DNA of 64,000 nucleotides from Pelodictyon luteolum. Lineage in GTDB: Bacteria > Bacteroidota > Chlorobiia > Chlorobiales > Chlorobiaceae. The stretch spans positions 93,444-157,443 of the forward strand of contig NZ_LVWG01000036.1 of assembly GCF_001622165.1 (NCBI RefSeq), in the 5' to 3' direction. Made by a program: the position numbers and the translations under genes. Of this stretch, positions 32,206 to 39,881 are shown one piece after another. Within the stretch, counting starts at the first letter, position 1; each line of letters opens with the position of its first letter. The notes beneath the pieces are model-generated. The model had not been told where the DNA came from. It ran no database searches and worked only from the letters and a program-made list of their open reading frames with translations.

Positions 32206-33442
32206 GGCACTGCATCCGCAGTCGATGTGTCCCGCATTCGGGGGGCTGAGGGTCCTGACGAGGATCGATGGTTCCCAGGTCTGTCTTGCTGCCGACCAGG
32301 GGTGTTTGTACGGACTGACCTTCGTGTCGCAGTTTTACGCGGCCCGCAAGTCCATAATCTCCCCCGGGCTGATGAATGCAGAGATTTCCGGCGGCACGAT
32401 GATTGATGACCTGCGCAGAACGGTCGAGGAGATCGCCCTGGACCCTTCGGTCCGGCTGATCCCTGTGGTCAGCACCTGCGTTGCAGAAACGGCCGGCATC
32501 GCCGAGGAGCTGCTGCCGCGTCGGGCGGGCAACGCAGAGGTGGTGCTTGTGCGGCTGCCGGCCTTCCAGATCCGTACCCATCCCGAAGCGAAGGACGTGA
32601 CGGTTGCAACCCTGCTTGAGCGGTTCGGTGATTTCAAGGCCCCTAAGAAACCCCGTTCCGTCGCCCTCATCGGTGAAATATTCCCGCTTGACGCCATGAC
32701 GGTCGGAAGCATCCTGCAGAAGATCGGGGTCAGTTCCGTCGTCACCCTGCCGGGCACGTCGATTGAGGATTACCGGGAGGCGGGCCAGGCCGAGGTTTTT
32801 GCCGTGCTTCATCCGTTTTATGAAAAGACGGCAGCCCTCACCCGTTCGAATGGCGGCAAGATTGTCGAGGGAAACCCGATCGGTGCCAATGCTACAGCGG
32901 GATGGATTACCCGCATCGGGCTTGCCCTCGGTCTCGACCCCGAAACCGTTGCCGCCGTTGCAGAGGAGGAGGCGGCTAAGGTTCGTGAGGTGATGGAGCG
33001 CTTCAAGGCACTTGAGGGGAGGGTAATCGTTGCCGGATACGAGGGTAATGAGCTTCCGGTCGTGCGCCTGCTGCTTGAGGCGGGGCTTGAGGTTCCCTAC
33101 GCTTCGACCTCCATCGCCAAAACTCCGCTCTGTTTGGAGGACGACAGGGTGCTCTCGATGCTCGGCACCGAAATCAGGTACCGGAAGTTCCTTGAGGATG
33201 ACATGCAGGCGGTGGAGGAATATGCTCCCGATCTTGTCATCGGCACCACCTCGCTCGACAGCTTTGCCAAAGAACGTGGAATTCCTGCCATCTACTATAC
33301 CAACAACATCTCTGCCCGTCCTCTCTTTTTTGCTGCCGGAGCCGCCACGGTGCTCGGCATGTTGGACGGTCTGCTGAAGCGTAAAGACGCATGGCAGGTT
33401 ATGCGGGAATACTTCGAGGGGACCCGGCAGGGGCTTGCATGA
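32186..33442 (+). CDS. bchY: chlorophyllide a reductase subunit Y
   Basis: A 418-residue nitrogenase-like protein. The N-terminal QSMCPAFGGLRV, DQGCLYGLTFVSQFYAARKS and VVSTCVAETAGI carry the cysteines for the 4Fe-4S cluster shared with BchZ. VIAGYEGNELPVVRLLLEAGLEVPYASTS and the late FFAAGAATVLGMLDGLL match BchY. With BchX and BchZ it reduces the chlorophyllide C7-C8 bond toward bacteriochlorophyll a, and it marks a phototroph. The ATG at 32186 lies inside the end of the HU-SPOR gene, and its stop overlaps the kinase start (ATGA). BchX and BchZ are not adjacent. Confidence 0.9.
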   Translation: MEKKSCKALHPQSMCPAFGGLRVLTRIDGSQVCLAADQGCLYGLTFVSQFYAARKSIISPGLMNAEISGGTMIDDLRRTVEEIALDPSVRLIPVVSTCVAETAGIAEELLPRRAGNAEVVLVRLPAFQIRTHPEAKDVTVATLLERFGDFKAPKKPRSVALIGEIFPLDAMTVGSILQKIGVSSVVTLPGTSIEDYREAGQAEVFAVLHPFYEKTAALTRSNGGKIVEGNPIGANATAGWITRIGLALGLDPETVAAVAEEEAAKVREVMERFKALEGRVIVAGYEGNELPVVRLLLEAGLEVPYASTSIAKTPLCLEDDRVLSMLGTEIRYRKFLEDDMQAVEEYAPDLVIGTTSLDSFAKERGIPAIYYTNNISARPLFFAAGAATVLGMLDGLLKRKDAWQVMREYFEGTRQGLA

Positions 33443-35505
33443 GACGGATAGATCCGTCCAGGAAACACCTGCTCCTTCTCCATCCGGCCTATCTCGGGGG
33501 CATCTTTTCCTTTCTTATCATCGTCTTTCTCGGCTCGACCATTTTCGAATACCGATACCGGCGGGCCGAGATTGAGCACATGATGCAGGAGGAGGCATCT
33601 CTCCTCATTCATGCACTGACGGTCGGTGCTGAAAACGCCGTTGAGGGCTACAATGGGAACCGTACGATTTTGACCGGCAGCCTCCTCGGAAGGCTTAGGC
33701 TGCTTGACCGGATTGACCGCCTGAAACCGCTCACATCCCGTACCCTTGCCGACATTGCAGGAACCGGCGGTATGTACCGGATCAACGTGTTCGACAGTAC
33801 GGGCCGGCGCATTGCATGGAACGTCCCGCCAGACCATGCGCCCTCGCTTCATCACCGGGATCCGAAGCGGGAACTGGAGCCGATTCTGTCCGGCAGGGTC
33901 GACTCGCTCGTGCTTGGCATCAGGGAGAGTGTATCGGACCGGGGTCCCCGGCTCATCGCCGCCATCGCCAGAAGCCGGGGCGGCGCCATTGTCGGTAATG
34001 TCGATGCATCCGGGTTGCTTGAGCTTCGCCGAAGTATCGGGGCCGGGAGCCTGATACGGAAAATCGGTGCCGGCGAGGCGGGTATCGACTACATCATCTG
34101 GCAGGATACTACAGCGATTCTGGCAGCGACCCCAAACGTGTCGGGCGCCGATCCGCTGCTTGCCGATCCGGTGCTTGCTCTTGCCTTGAGGGCCCGGAAG
34201 CCGACAACTCGTATGACCGAATTTGACGGAAGAACGGTGTTCGAGGTCGTCAACCCTTTCTATTATCACGGCAAAAATGTGGGCCTGCTTCGCGTCGGGC
34301 TCAAAACCGACCATTTCAGCGCGGCCTTCGCCAAGCTCCGCAACCGGTTTTTCATGATGCTCGGGCTGCTCTTTTTCGGGGGACTTGCCCTGTTCAATCT
34401 GGTGATCACGAGGCGAGACAGGGCCCTTGCCGCCGGGGCCTATCAACGGGTAAGTACTTTTTCCTCGTCGATGCTCTCAAGCATGGCTGATGCGGTGCTG
34501 TCGGTTGACGGTGCGGGGATCCTCACCCTTCTGAACGCTGCTGGTGAGCGTCTGTTCGGGGTTAGGGCGGATGAGGTTCTGGGCAGACCTGCCGCATTGC
34601 TCTCGTTGGAGCTTGCATCGCTTTTTGCCGAGGCTGCTTCAGGTGAGTCTCTTTCGATGAAACGGGAGTTCCGCTACCGGGTCGGAGGGCGTGAGCATGT
34701 TCTTGAGGGAAGCTTCAGCAGACTCTCCGGGGGAGAGGGTTCTGCGGTTGGAGAGGGCATTGTTGTTGTGCTGCGTGACCTTACGGAGCACCATGCCATG
34801 CAGGAGCGTCTTGAGCGCCACGGGAAGCTTACCGCGATGGGGGAGCTGGCTTCAGGGGTCGCCCATGAAATCCGTAATCCGCTGAACGCCATCGGTCTCA
34901 TCGCCCAGCGCCTTGACATTGAGTTCACCCCGAAGGAGGACGAAGCGGAGTTTCGTCACCTGCTCCGGACGGTTGTGTCCGAAGTGCATCGCCTTAACGC
35001 AATCATCCAACGGTTCCTTGGCTTCGCACGACCGCCTGCGCTTGAGTTGGTCCCGGCTGATCTGGCCGCATTTGTTGCCGACTATCGGGCGGTGCTCGAG
35101 GGGGAGGCATCGGACAAAGGGGTTGCCTTCAACCTTTACGGCGAGCCGGGGACCATTGCCATGATCGACAGGGAGCAGATGCGGCAGGTACTGCTCAACA
35201 TCGTCCGCAACGCCGTGGAGGCCACACCCCGCGATGGCGCTGTGTCGGTTGCGGTGTCAAGAGATGCCGGGATGGCCGTAATTGATGTTGCCGATACCGG
35301 CAAAGGTACAACTCCGGACGAGCGCAAACAGATGTTCAACCTCTACTTTACGACGAAGGACGAAGGGACCGGCATGGGGCTGAGCATCGCGAGCCAGATT
35401 GTGCAGTCACACGGAGGGACGATCGTGGTGGAGGATCGCCCCGGGGGCGGAACCCTGTTCAGGATTCTCGTTCCGACGGCCCCTTTCTCGGCCGAAGTTT
35501 CCTGA
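33439..35505 (+). CDS. membrane sensor histidine kinase, NtrB/AtoS-like
   Basis: A 688-residue kinase. Helix one at about 18-36 and helix two at about 303-322 flank a large periplasmic sensor region of about 260 residues. A PAS domain follows (about 345-440), then HisKA with phosphoacceptor His476 in ASGVAHEIRNPLNAIG, and HATPase (about 580-688) with LNIVRNAVEA, VADTGKGT and GTGMGLSIA. The type pairs with NtrC regulators, and the next gene is one. Its ATG overlaps the bchY stop, so sensor and bchY are translationally coupled. The signal sensed is unknown. Confidence 0.92.
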   Translation: MRRIDPSRKHLLLLHPAYLGGIFSFLIIVFLGSTIFEYRYRRAEIEHMMQEEASLLIHALTVGAENAVEGYNGNRTILTGSLLGRLRLLDRIDRLKPLTSRTLADIAGTGGMYRINVFDSTGRRIAWNVPPDHAPSLHHRDPKRELEPILSGRVDSLVLGIRESVSDRGPRLIAAIARSRGGAIVGNVDASGLLELRRSIGAGSLIRKIGAGEAGIDYIIWQDTTAILAATPNVSGADPLLADPVLALALRARKPTTRMTEFDGRTVFEVVNPFYYHGKNVGLLRVGLKTDHFSAAFAKLRNRFFMMLGLLFFGGLALFNLVITRRDRALAAGAYQRVSTFSSSMLSSMADAVLSVDGAGILTLLNAAGERLFGVRADEVLGRPAALLSLELASLFAEAASGESLSMKREFRYRVGGREHVLEGSFSRLSGGEGSAVGEGIVVVLRDLTEHHAMQERLERHGKLTAMGELASGVAHEIRNPLNAIGLIAQRLDIEFTPKEDEAEFRHLLRTVVSEVHRLNAIIQRFLGFARPPALELVPADLAAFVADYRAVLEGEASDKGVAFNLYGEPGTIAMIDREQMRQVLLNIVRNAVEATPRDGAVSVAVSRDAGMAVIDVADTGKGTTPDERKQMFNLYFTTKDEGTGMGLSIASQIVQSHGGTIVVEDRPGGGTLFRILVPTAPFSAEVS

Positions 35506-35537
35506 AACTGCTACCCTTAATGCATAGAGAGAACAGC

Positions 35538-36896
35538 ATGGGATATACGATTCTTGTCGTTGAAGACGAACGGGTGCAACTTGAAAGCGTTGCAGGATTT
35601 CTTCTGAAGCAGGGCTACAGGGTCCTGACTGCGGACCGTCCGGACAAGGCGCTGGTCATTGCAGGTGAAGAGGCGGTGGACCTTGTGCTGAGTGATTTCA
35701 GAATGCCGGGCATGAGCGGTGTGGAGCTGCTTGCCGGACTGAAGCAGCTTAATCCCGACATTCAGGTCATCATCATGACCGCATTCGGCAGTGTCGAATC
35801 GGCGACGGAGGCAATGAAGCTCGGCGCGATCGACTACATCACCAAGCCTGTCGACCTGCATCGGCTGATGGTTATGATCCGCAACACGCTCGAGCGGAGG
35901 CAGCTTGCCAGCGAGAACAGGCAGCTCCGGCGTGAACTGGCGGGAAGAACGGGGATGGCGGGCATCGTGTCGCAGTCGGCGGCCATGAACCGGGTGATGA
36001 GTATTGCTTCAAGGGCGGCATCAAGCAGCGCCGCGGTTCTCATTACCGGTGAAACGGGAACCGGCAAGGAGCTGGTTGCCCGGGCTCTTCACTACGGGGG
36101 AGAGCGGAGAGACGGACCGTTCATTGCCGTCAACTGCGCAGCTCTGCCCGAAACCCTTCTCGAAAGTGAACTGTTCGGCCATGAAAAAGGCGCTTTCAGC
36201 GGTGCTGACAGGCAGAGGAAAGGCCGGTTCGAAGCTGCTGAGGGAGGGACCCTTTTCATCGACGAGGTTGGCGACATACCCCAGCCGCTGCAGGTAAAGC
36301 TGCTCCGGGTGCTGCAGGAGAAGACTTATGAGCGGGTTGGCAGCTCGTTGTCCCGCAAGGCTGACGTGCGCATTGTGGCAGCCACCAACCGCGATCTCGA
36401 GGCGATGGCTGCAGACGGGACCTTTCGCAGCGACCTGTACTACCGCCTGAATGTGGTTCCCGTCAGGATCCCGCCGCTGAGGGAACGGCGGGAAGATATC
36501 GGTCCGCTCATAGATGTTTTTCTCGAACGCTTTTCGGCAGAAAACAGCAAGCCTTTATGCGGGTTATCGCGCGAGGCGCTGGACCTGCTCATGAAATACC
36601 CGTGGCCGGGCAATGTCCGTGAACTTGAAAACGTTATCCAGCAGGCTGTCGTGCTCTCCCGTGGAGATACCATATACATGGAGGAGTTGCCGATGAGGGT
36701 CCATGAGCCGAAGGCTGATGTCGCCTCCGCAGCTGATGGCGGGTTCACCCAGCGGGTCGAGGCGTTCGAGCGTGCGCTCATCCGCGAGGCGTTGAGGGAT
36801 GGCGGCGAAGTACAGACCAAGGCGGCGGAGCTGCTCGGAATAAGCGAACGCCACCTTCGCTATAAACTGAAAAAGTACGGTATGAAACCCGGCTGA
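35538..36896 (+). CDS. NtrC-family sigma-54-dependent response regulator
   Basis: A 452-residue activator. Receiver domain (1-120) with acidic pocket E9-D10, phosphoacceptor Asp53 in LVLSDFRMPGM and Lys in DYITKPVD; AAA+ domain (about 140-375) with Walker A GETGTGKE, sigma-54 contact loop GAFSGA at 218-223 and FIDEVGDIP; and a Fis-type helix-turn-helix (about 405-450, AAELLGISERHLRYKLKKYGM). It drives open-complex formation at -24/-12 promoters when phosphorylated. I start at ATG 35538 because AGAGAG lies 7 bases before it; the frame opens at 35520. A sigma-54-like promoter lies 145 bases downstream. Confidence 0.95.
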   Translation: MGYTILVVEDERVQLESVAGFLLKQGYRVLTADRPDKALVIAGEEAVDLVLSDFRMPGMSGVELLAGLKQLNPDIQVIIMTAFGSVESATEAMKLGAIDYITKPVDLHRLMVMIRNTLERRQLASENRQLRRELAGRTGMAGIVSQSAAMNRVMSIASRAASSSAAVLITGETGTGKELVARALHYGGERRDGPFIAVNCAALPETLLESELFGHEKGAFSGADRQRKGRFEAAEGGTLFIDEVGDIPQPLQVKLLRVLQEKTYERVGSSLSRKADVRIVAATNRDLEAMAADGTFRSDLYYRLNVVPVRIPPLRERREDIGPLIDVFLERFSAENSKPLCGLSREALDLLMKYPWPGNVRELENVIQQAVVLSRGDTIYMEELPMRVHEPKADVASAADGGFTQRVEAFERALIREALRDGGEVQTKAAELLGISERHLRYKLKKYGMKPG

Positions 36897-36907
36897 CTCA
36901 GACCATG

Positions 36908-36927
36908 GTTCGACCATGCGGTCGAAC
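36908..36927. promoter_or_regulatory. palindromic candidate enhancer for the sigma-54 activator
   Basis: GTTCGACC-ATGC-GGTCGAAC is a perfect 8-bp inverted repeat 12 bases after the regulator stop codon. A second, overlapping pair, CGACCATGC (36911-36919) and GCATGGTCG (36936-36944), is also perfect. There is no T-run, so it is not an ordinary terminator. Its distance of about 115-135 bases from the -24 element suits an NtrC-type upstream activating site. That role is inferred. Confidence 0.5.
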
Positions 36928-37010
36928 GGGCGACGGCATGGTCGCTGCAGGCGGGGGACAGAGCAGCTCGGGGTTGGTGTGGTCTCCTTATTCCGCGTGC
37001 TTTTGCGGGC

Positions 37011-37040
37011 GAATGATGGCGAATGACGGCGAATGACGGC
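37011..37040 (+). repeat. three tandem 10-bp repeats upstream of the sigma-54 element
   Basis: GAATGATGGC, GAATGACGGC, GAATGACGGC follow each other without gap and end one base before the -24 element. The first copy differs at one base. A 10-bp period puts each copy on the same face of the helix, as in cooperative protein binding. The bound protein is unknown. Confidence 0.6.
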
Positions 37041-37041
37041 G

Positions 37042-37058
37042 CTGGCACGGATATTGAT
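37042..37058 (+). promoter_or_regulatory. sigma-54-like -24/-12 promoter
   Basis: CTGGCACGGATATTGAT matches the consensus YTGGCACG-RNNN-TTGCW at every fixed position but one: the -12 GC is GA. The GG-to-GA spacing is exactly 10 bases. It lies 62 bases before the ATG of the first small secreted-protein gene and just behind a gene for a sigma-54 activator. Confidence 0.6.
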
Positions 37059-37120
37059 GGAATATGGGCGGACAGGGGGATTTCTTCTCCCTGCACGTGA
37101 ACCAAAAAACATATGCTCCC

Positions 37121-37390
37121 ATGAACAAAATCATCCGTTTTTCGCTCGTTGCCCTTGCCCTTGCGGCATTCCTGCCCTCCGGAAGCCTGCAGGCAAAGCA
37201 GTGGTTCGGAGAGAACCCCCTGAAGCAGGTGCTCGGAATCGGCTTCACCGATGCCGATCTTGACGGCTATAACGACAACGCTCCCGATGCCGACGGCGAC
37301 GGCATCCCGAACGGTCAGGATCCGGATTATGTGGCTGTTCCCACCGGAACCCCGACGGCAGAGTGTGACGGTACCGGCAGGCTTCGCTGA
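37121..37390 (+). CDS. small exported acidic protein with DxDxDG calcium-binding-like motifs
   Basis: An 89-residue protein. Signal peptide FSLVALALAAFLPSGSLQA (cleaved about residue 25), then about 60 mature residues with DADLDGYNDN and DADGDGIPNGQD, the loop pattern of thrombospondin type-3 and dockerin/EF-hand calcium sites. Of no recognised family. The start is the ATG at 37121, which begins the signal peptide; the frame is open to 37064. It is the first gene after the sigma-54-like promoter and is followed by its own terminator. Confidence 0.65.
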   Translation: MNKIIRFSLVALALAAFLPSGSLQAKQWFGENPLKQVLGIGFTDADLDGYNDNAPDADGDGIPNGQDPDYVAVPTGTPTAECDGTGRLR

Positions 37391-37399
37391 ACCATCCAT

Positions 37400-37433
37400 C
37401 CGGAGCGGCAGCAACCCTGCTGCTCCGGTTTTT
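37400..37433 (+). terminator. intrinsic terminator between the two small secreted-protein genes
   Basis: CCGGAGC (37400-37406) pairs with GCTCCGG (37422-37428). The inner GCAG/CTGC and a G-U pair extend the stem to 12 bp with a five-base loop, followed by T5 (37429-37433). It would end most transcripts after the first small gene, leaving read-through for the next two. Confidence 0.75.
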
Positions 37434-37459
37434 ATTCCATTGCAGATGACTCTGCCACC

Positions 37460-37840
37460 ATGAACGCACCGACAAAACATCTTCTGATTTTCATTCCGGC
37501 TCTCTGCTTGCTGCTTCTGCTCCCGGGTGCCTCTCCCTCCGGTTCCGCCGTGGCTGTACCTCCATTGCTCGCTGAAAGCAGCGGGGGTGGTGTCCGTCAT
37601 GAGGGGCGCCTGCGCTTCAAGGACGAGGACGGGGACGGTATCAACGACCTCATCAGGGACAGCGACGGAGATGGCATTCCCGACGGTCGTGACGGGGATG
37701 GCAGCGGACCCGGAGACTGGCGGTTTCGGGAAGGGGGCCTGCAGGGGGATGGCCGCAGCATTGAGCGCCAGGGCAACGCGATGAGGACGGCTCCTTCGTC
37801 CGGTCGGCCGGCCGGAAGCGGCGGCGGCAGCAGAAAATGA
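37460..37840 (+). CDS. second small exported protein with DxDGDG motifs
   Basis: A 126-residue protein with a strong signal peptide (LLIFIPALCLLLLLPGASPSGSAVA). The mature part has FKDEDGDGINDLIRDSDGDGIPDGRDGDGSGPGD, at least two calcium-loop-like motifs, then a Gly/Arg/Ser-rich tail ending GSGGGSRK. It resembles the preceding small protein only in these motifs. No family recognised. Downstream the barrel gene begins 7 bases after its stop, so the two are co-transcribed. Confidence 0.62.
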   Translation: MNAPTKHLLIFIPALCLLLLLPGASPSGSAVAVPPLLAESSGGGVRHEGRLRFKDEDGDGINDLIRDSDGDGIPDGRDGDGSGPGDWRFREGGLQGDGRSIERQGNAMRTAPSSGRPAGSGGGSRK

Positions 37841-37847
37841 CCCGGTG

Positions 37848-38942
37848 ATGATCATCTACCCCCTTTCGGCAACAGCAGCCCTGCTGTTTCTTGCGCTTTG
37901 TCCTTCAGGTGTTTTCGCTCTTGACCGGTGGGATGTTTCCGCATCCGTTTCAAGTAGTGTTGAAGAAAACATATCCCACACCGCTGGCGGTGAAGATGAT
38001 ATGGTCCAGACATTCTCGGCCGGCATCGCTCCGCACTGGAAGTGGCCGGGTTGGGAGAGTGAGCTTTTCTACGATGGCACGATGGTGGACTTTTCCCGTC
38101 ACAGCGAAAGCTCCTATGCCGTCCACAAAGCCGGTGCTACCCTCTACTATTCTCCGACGTCCGCCATCCGGGTTCGTGGCGGCATGAATCTCGCTGTTCG
38201 GGAAGCCGGCGGTTCGACGGACATGTATGATTATACGGGGAGTGGTCTTTATTGTGACATGCAGTTTCCGCTCTCCCTTGACTGGACGGCCCGGGGCGGC
38301 CTCAGCCGCCAAACGAGGGACTACCGGATGATCAGCGATCTTGATAATAGGGAATCGCTTGCTTTCTTTGGTTTAGAGCACCGTTTTCAGGGCGGGGCTT
38401 CTCTCGGATTGAGTGCTGAGGCGGGTGCAAAGGACTATCTGGGCAGAGAGGGCCCCGAAGCATGTCAGCTCCGGACCTTCATACGCGTGTCTCTGCCGTT
38501 GGCTGAAGCGACCGGTCTTCGGCTGAGGCTGGTTGATCGGCTCAATTTCGGCGGTGATGCACTTGTTGCTGCAGGTATTGCCGAGGATGGCTACATGATC
38601 GAGGATCTTTATGATGATCCCTACAGCTACGAAAGTCTGGAGGCGGACGCCATGGTTTCGCAACTGTTGTCGGGCGGAGTGATGCTGCGCATCGGTTGCG
38701 CTGCGAAATGGAAATCTTATGATCGGGCTGTGCTGGATGCAGCGGGTGCTCCGCTTGCGGACCTGCGTGAGGATGCATGCCTGGAGGTGTCTATGGGGGC
38801 TGAGAAGACCCTCCGCCTCAACAGGCAGGGTACGCTTTTAAAGCTTTCTGCGGGGTGGTATGTGAACTGGAATGATTCGAATGACGCACTCTACCGATAC
38901 CGGGCCTCATCGGCCGGAGTGGGGGCGGAGCTGGAGTTCTGA
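37848..38942 (+). CDS. predicted outer-membrane beta-barrel protein of the sigma-54 cluster
   Basis: A 364-residue protein with signal peptide (LSATAALLFLALCPSGVFA) and a mature part of alternating beta-strands: WDVSASVSSSVEENISH, ELFYDGTMVDFSRHSESSYAVHKAGATLYY, SAGVGAELEF at the end with terminal phenylalanine. It looks like an outer-membrane barrel of about 14-16 strands, of no recognised family. A GTG lies immediately before the ATG at 37848. It is last in the group with two DxDGDG proteins, and could be their export or anchoring partner; that is inference. Confidence 0.65.
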   Translation: MIIYPLSATAALLFLALCPSGVFALDRWDVSASVSSSVEENISHTAGGEDDMVQTFSAGIAPHWKWPGWESELFYDGTMVDFSRHSESSYAVHKAGATLYYSPTSAIRVRGGMNLAVREAGGSTDMYDYTGSGLYCDMQFPLSLDWTARGGLSRQTRDYRMISDLDNRESLAFFGLEHRFQGGASLGLSAEAGAKDYLGREGPEACQLRTFIRVSLPLAEATGLRLRLVDRLNFGGDALVAAGIAEDGYMIEDLYDDPYSYESLEADAMVSQLLSGGVMLRIGCAAKWKSYDRAVLDAAGAPLADLREDACLEVSMGAEKTLRLNRQGTLLKLSAGWYVNWNDSNDALYRYRASSAGVGAELEF

Positions 38943-38964
38943 CGGGGAGGGGGGAGTGGAGGTC

Positions 38965-39525
38965 TCAGACCTCCATGATCTCCTTTTCTTTCTGTGCAAT
39001 CAGTTCGCTGATCTGTTTCTCGAAGCGGTGCAGAAGATCATCGGCTTCTTTCTTCCCGCGGTTGCGGTCATCTTCACTGATGGCCTTCTCTTTTTCGAGC
39101 TTTTCGATCTCCTGGATCATGTCGCGGCGATGGTTGCGCAGGGAGACTTTCGAATCCTCGCCGAACTTCCTTGTGAGCTTGACGAACTCTTTGCGGCGCT
39201 CTTCGGTGAGCGGGGGAATTGATACCCTGATGCTCTGCCCTTCAGCGGCGGGGTTCAGGCCGAGGTTGGCGTCGCGGATTGCTTTTTCTGCGGCAGAAAC
39301 CATCGATTTGTCCCAGACCTGCACAAGGAGGGTGTGGATATCGGACACTCCGATGTTTCCGACCTGACGGAGCGGCATTGTCTGGCCGTAGGCTTCCACC
39401 TTCACCCTGTCGAGCAGGGCTGTTGTGGCCTTTCCGGTCCGGATCGAAGCGATTTCATGCTGAAACGCCTCGATGGTCTTTTTCATTTTCTGCTCGCTCT
39501 TCTGGCTTACCTCTTTGACGCTCAT
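38965..39525 (-). CDS. frr: ribosome recycling factor
   Basis: A 186-residue protein that splits terminated ribosomes with EF-G. The sequence FQHEIASIRTGKATTALLDRVKVEAYGQTMPLRQVGNIGV and ISIPPLTEERRKEFVKLTRKFGEDSKVSLRNHRRD are canonical. Length is standard (185). A short hairpin GGAGGTC-TCA-GACCTCC covers its stop codon at 38959-38975. It is read in the same direction as rpmE, 48 bases downstream of it. Confidence 0.98.
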   Translation of the reverse strand: MSVKEVSQKSEQKMKKTIEAFQHEIASIRTGKATTALLDRVKVEAYGQTMPLRQVGNIGVSDIHTLLVQVWDKSMVSAAEKAIRDANLGLNPAAEGQSIRVSIPPLTEERRKEFVKLTRKFGEDSKVSLRNHRRDMIQEIEKLEKEKAISEDDRNRGKKEADDLLHRFEKQISELIAQKEKEIMEV

Positions 39526-39573
39526 GGCTGCTGGGATGAGTTGGTGCGGGTTTGCTCAATAGCCGGGACCCGA

Positions 39574-39801
39574 TTATTTTGCCTGTGCCTGGGCTGCTGT
39601 TGATTTGGCGAAACGCTTGTTGAAGCGGTCGACGCGTCCGGCGGTGTCGACGAGGGTCTGCTTGCCGGTGTAGAACGGGTGGCAGTTGCTGCAGATGTCG
39701 ACCTTGATGGATGGCCGGGTGGAGCGGGTCTCGAACGAGTTGCCGCAGTTGGCGCACACAACGGTGACTTCAGTGTACTTCGGATGGATATCAGATTTCA
39801 T
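39574..39801 (-). CDS. rpmE: ribosomal protein L31, zinc-binding form
   Basis: A 75-residue protein of the large ribosomal subunit. [23 protein letters not shown] and [30 protein letters not shown] are typical; the two CxxC pairs mark the zinc-binding C+ form. It is followed by frr on the same strand. Confidence 0.98.
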   Translation of the reverse strand: MKSDIHPKYTEVTVVCANCGNSFETRSTRPSIKVDICSNCHPFYTGKQTLVDTAGRVDRFNKRFAKSTAAQAQAK

Positions 39802-39823
39802 GTCGGTCGTTGACTTTGTTTGT

Positions 39824-39851
39824 ACTATACAATAAGGGTGCTAATATACAA
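39824..39851 (-). promoter_or_regulatory. candidate promoter for rpmE
   Basis: On the minus strand TTGTAT (39851-39846) and TATAGT (39829-39824) are 16 bases apart, about 23 bases before the rpmE ATG. The same 80-base gap must also hold the divergent recG promoter. Confidence 0.4.
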
Positions 39852-39881
39852 GAATTCCATTCCAGTTCCAACCAAATTGCC

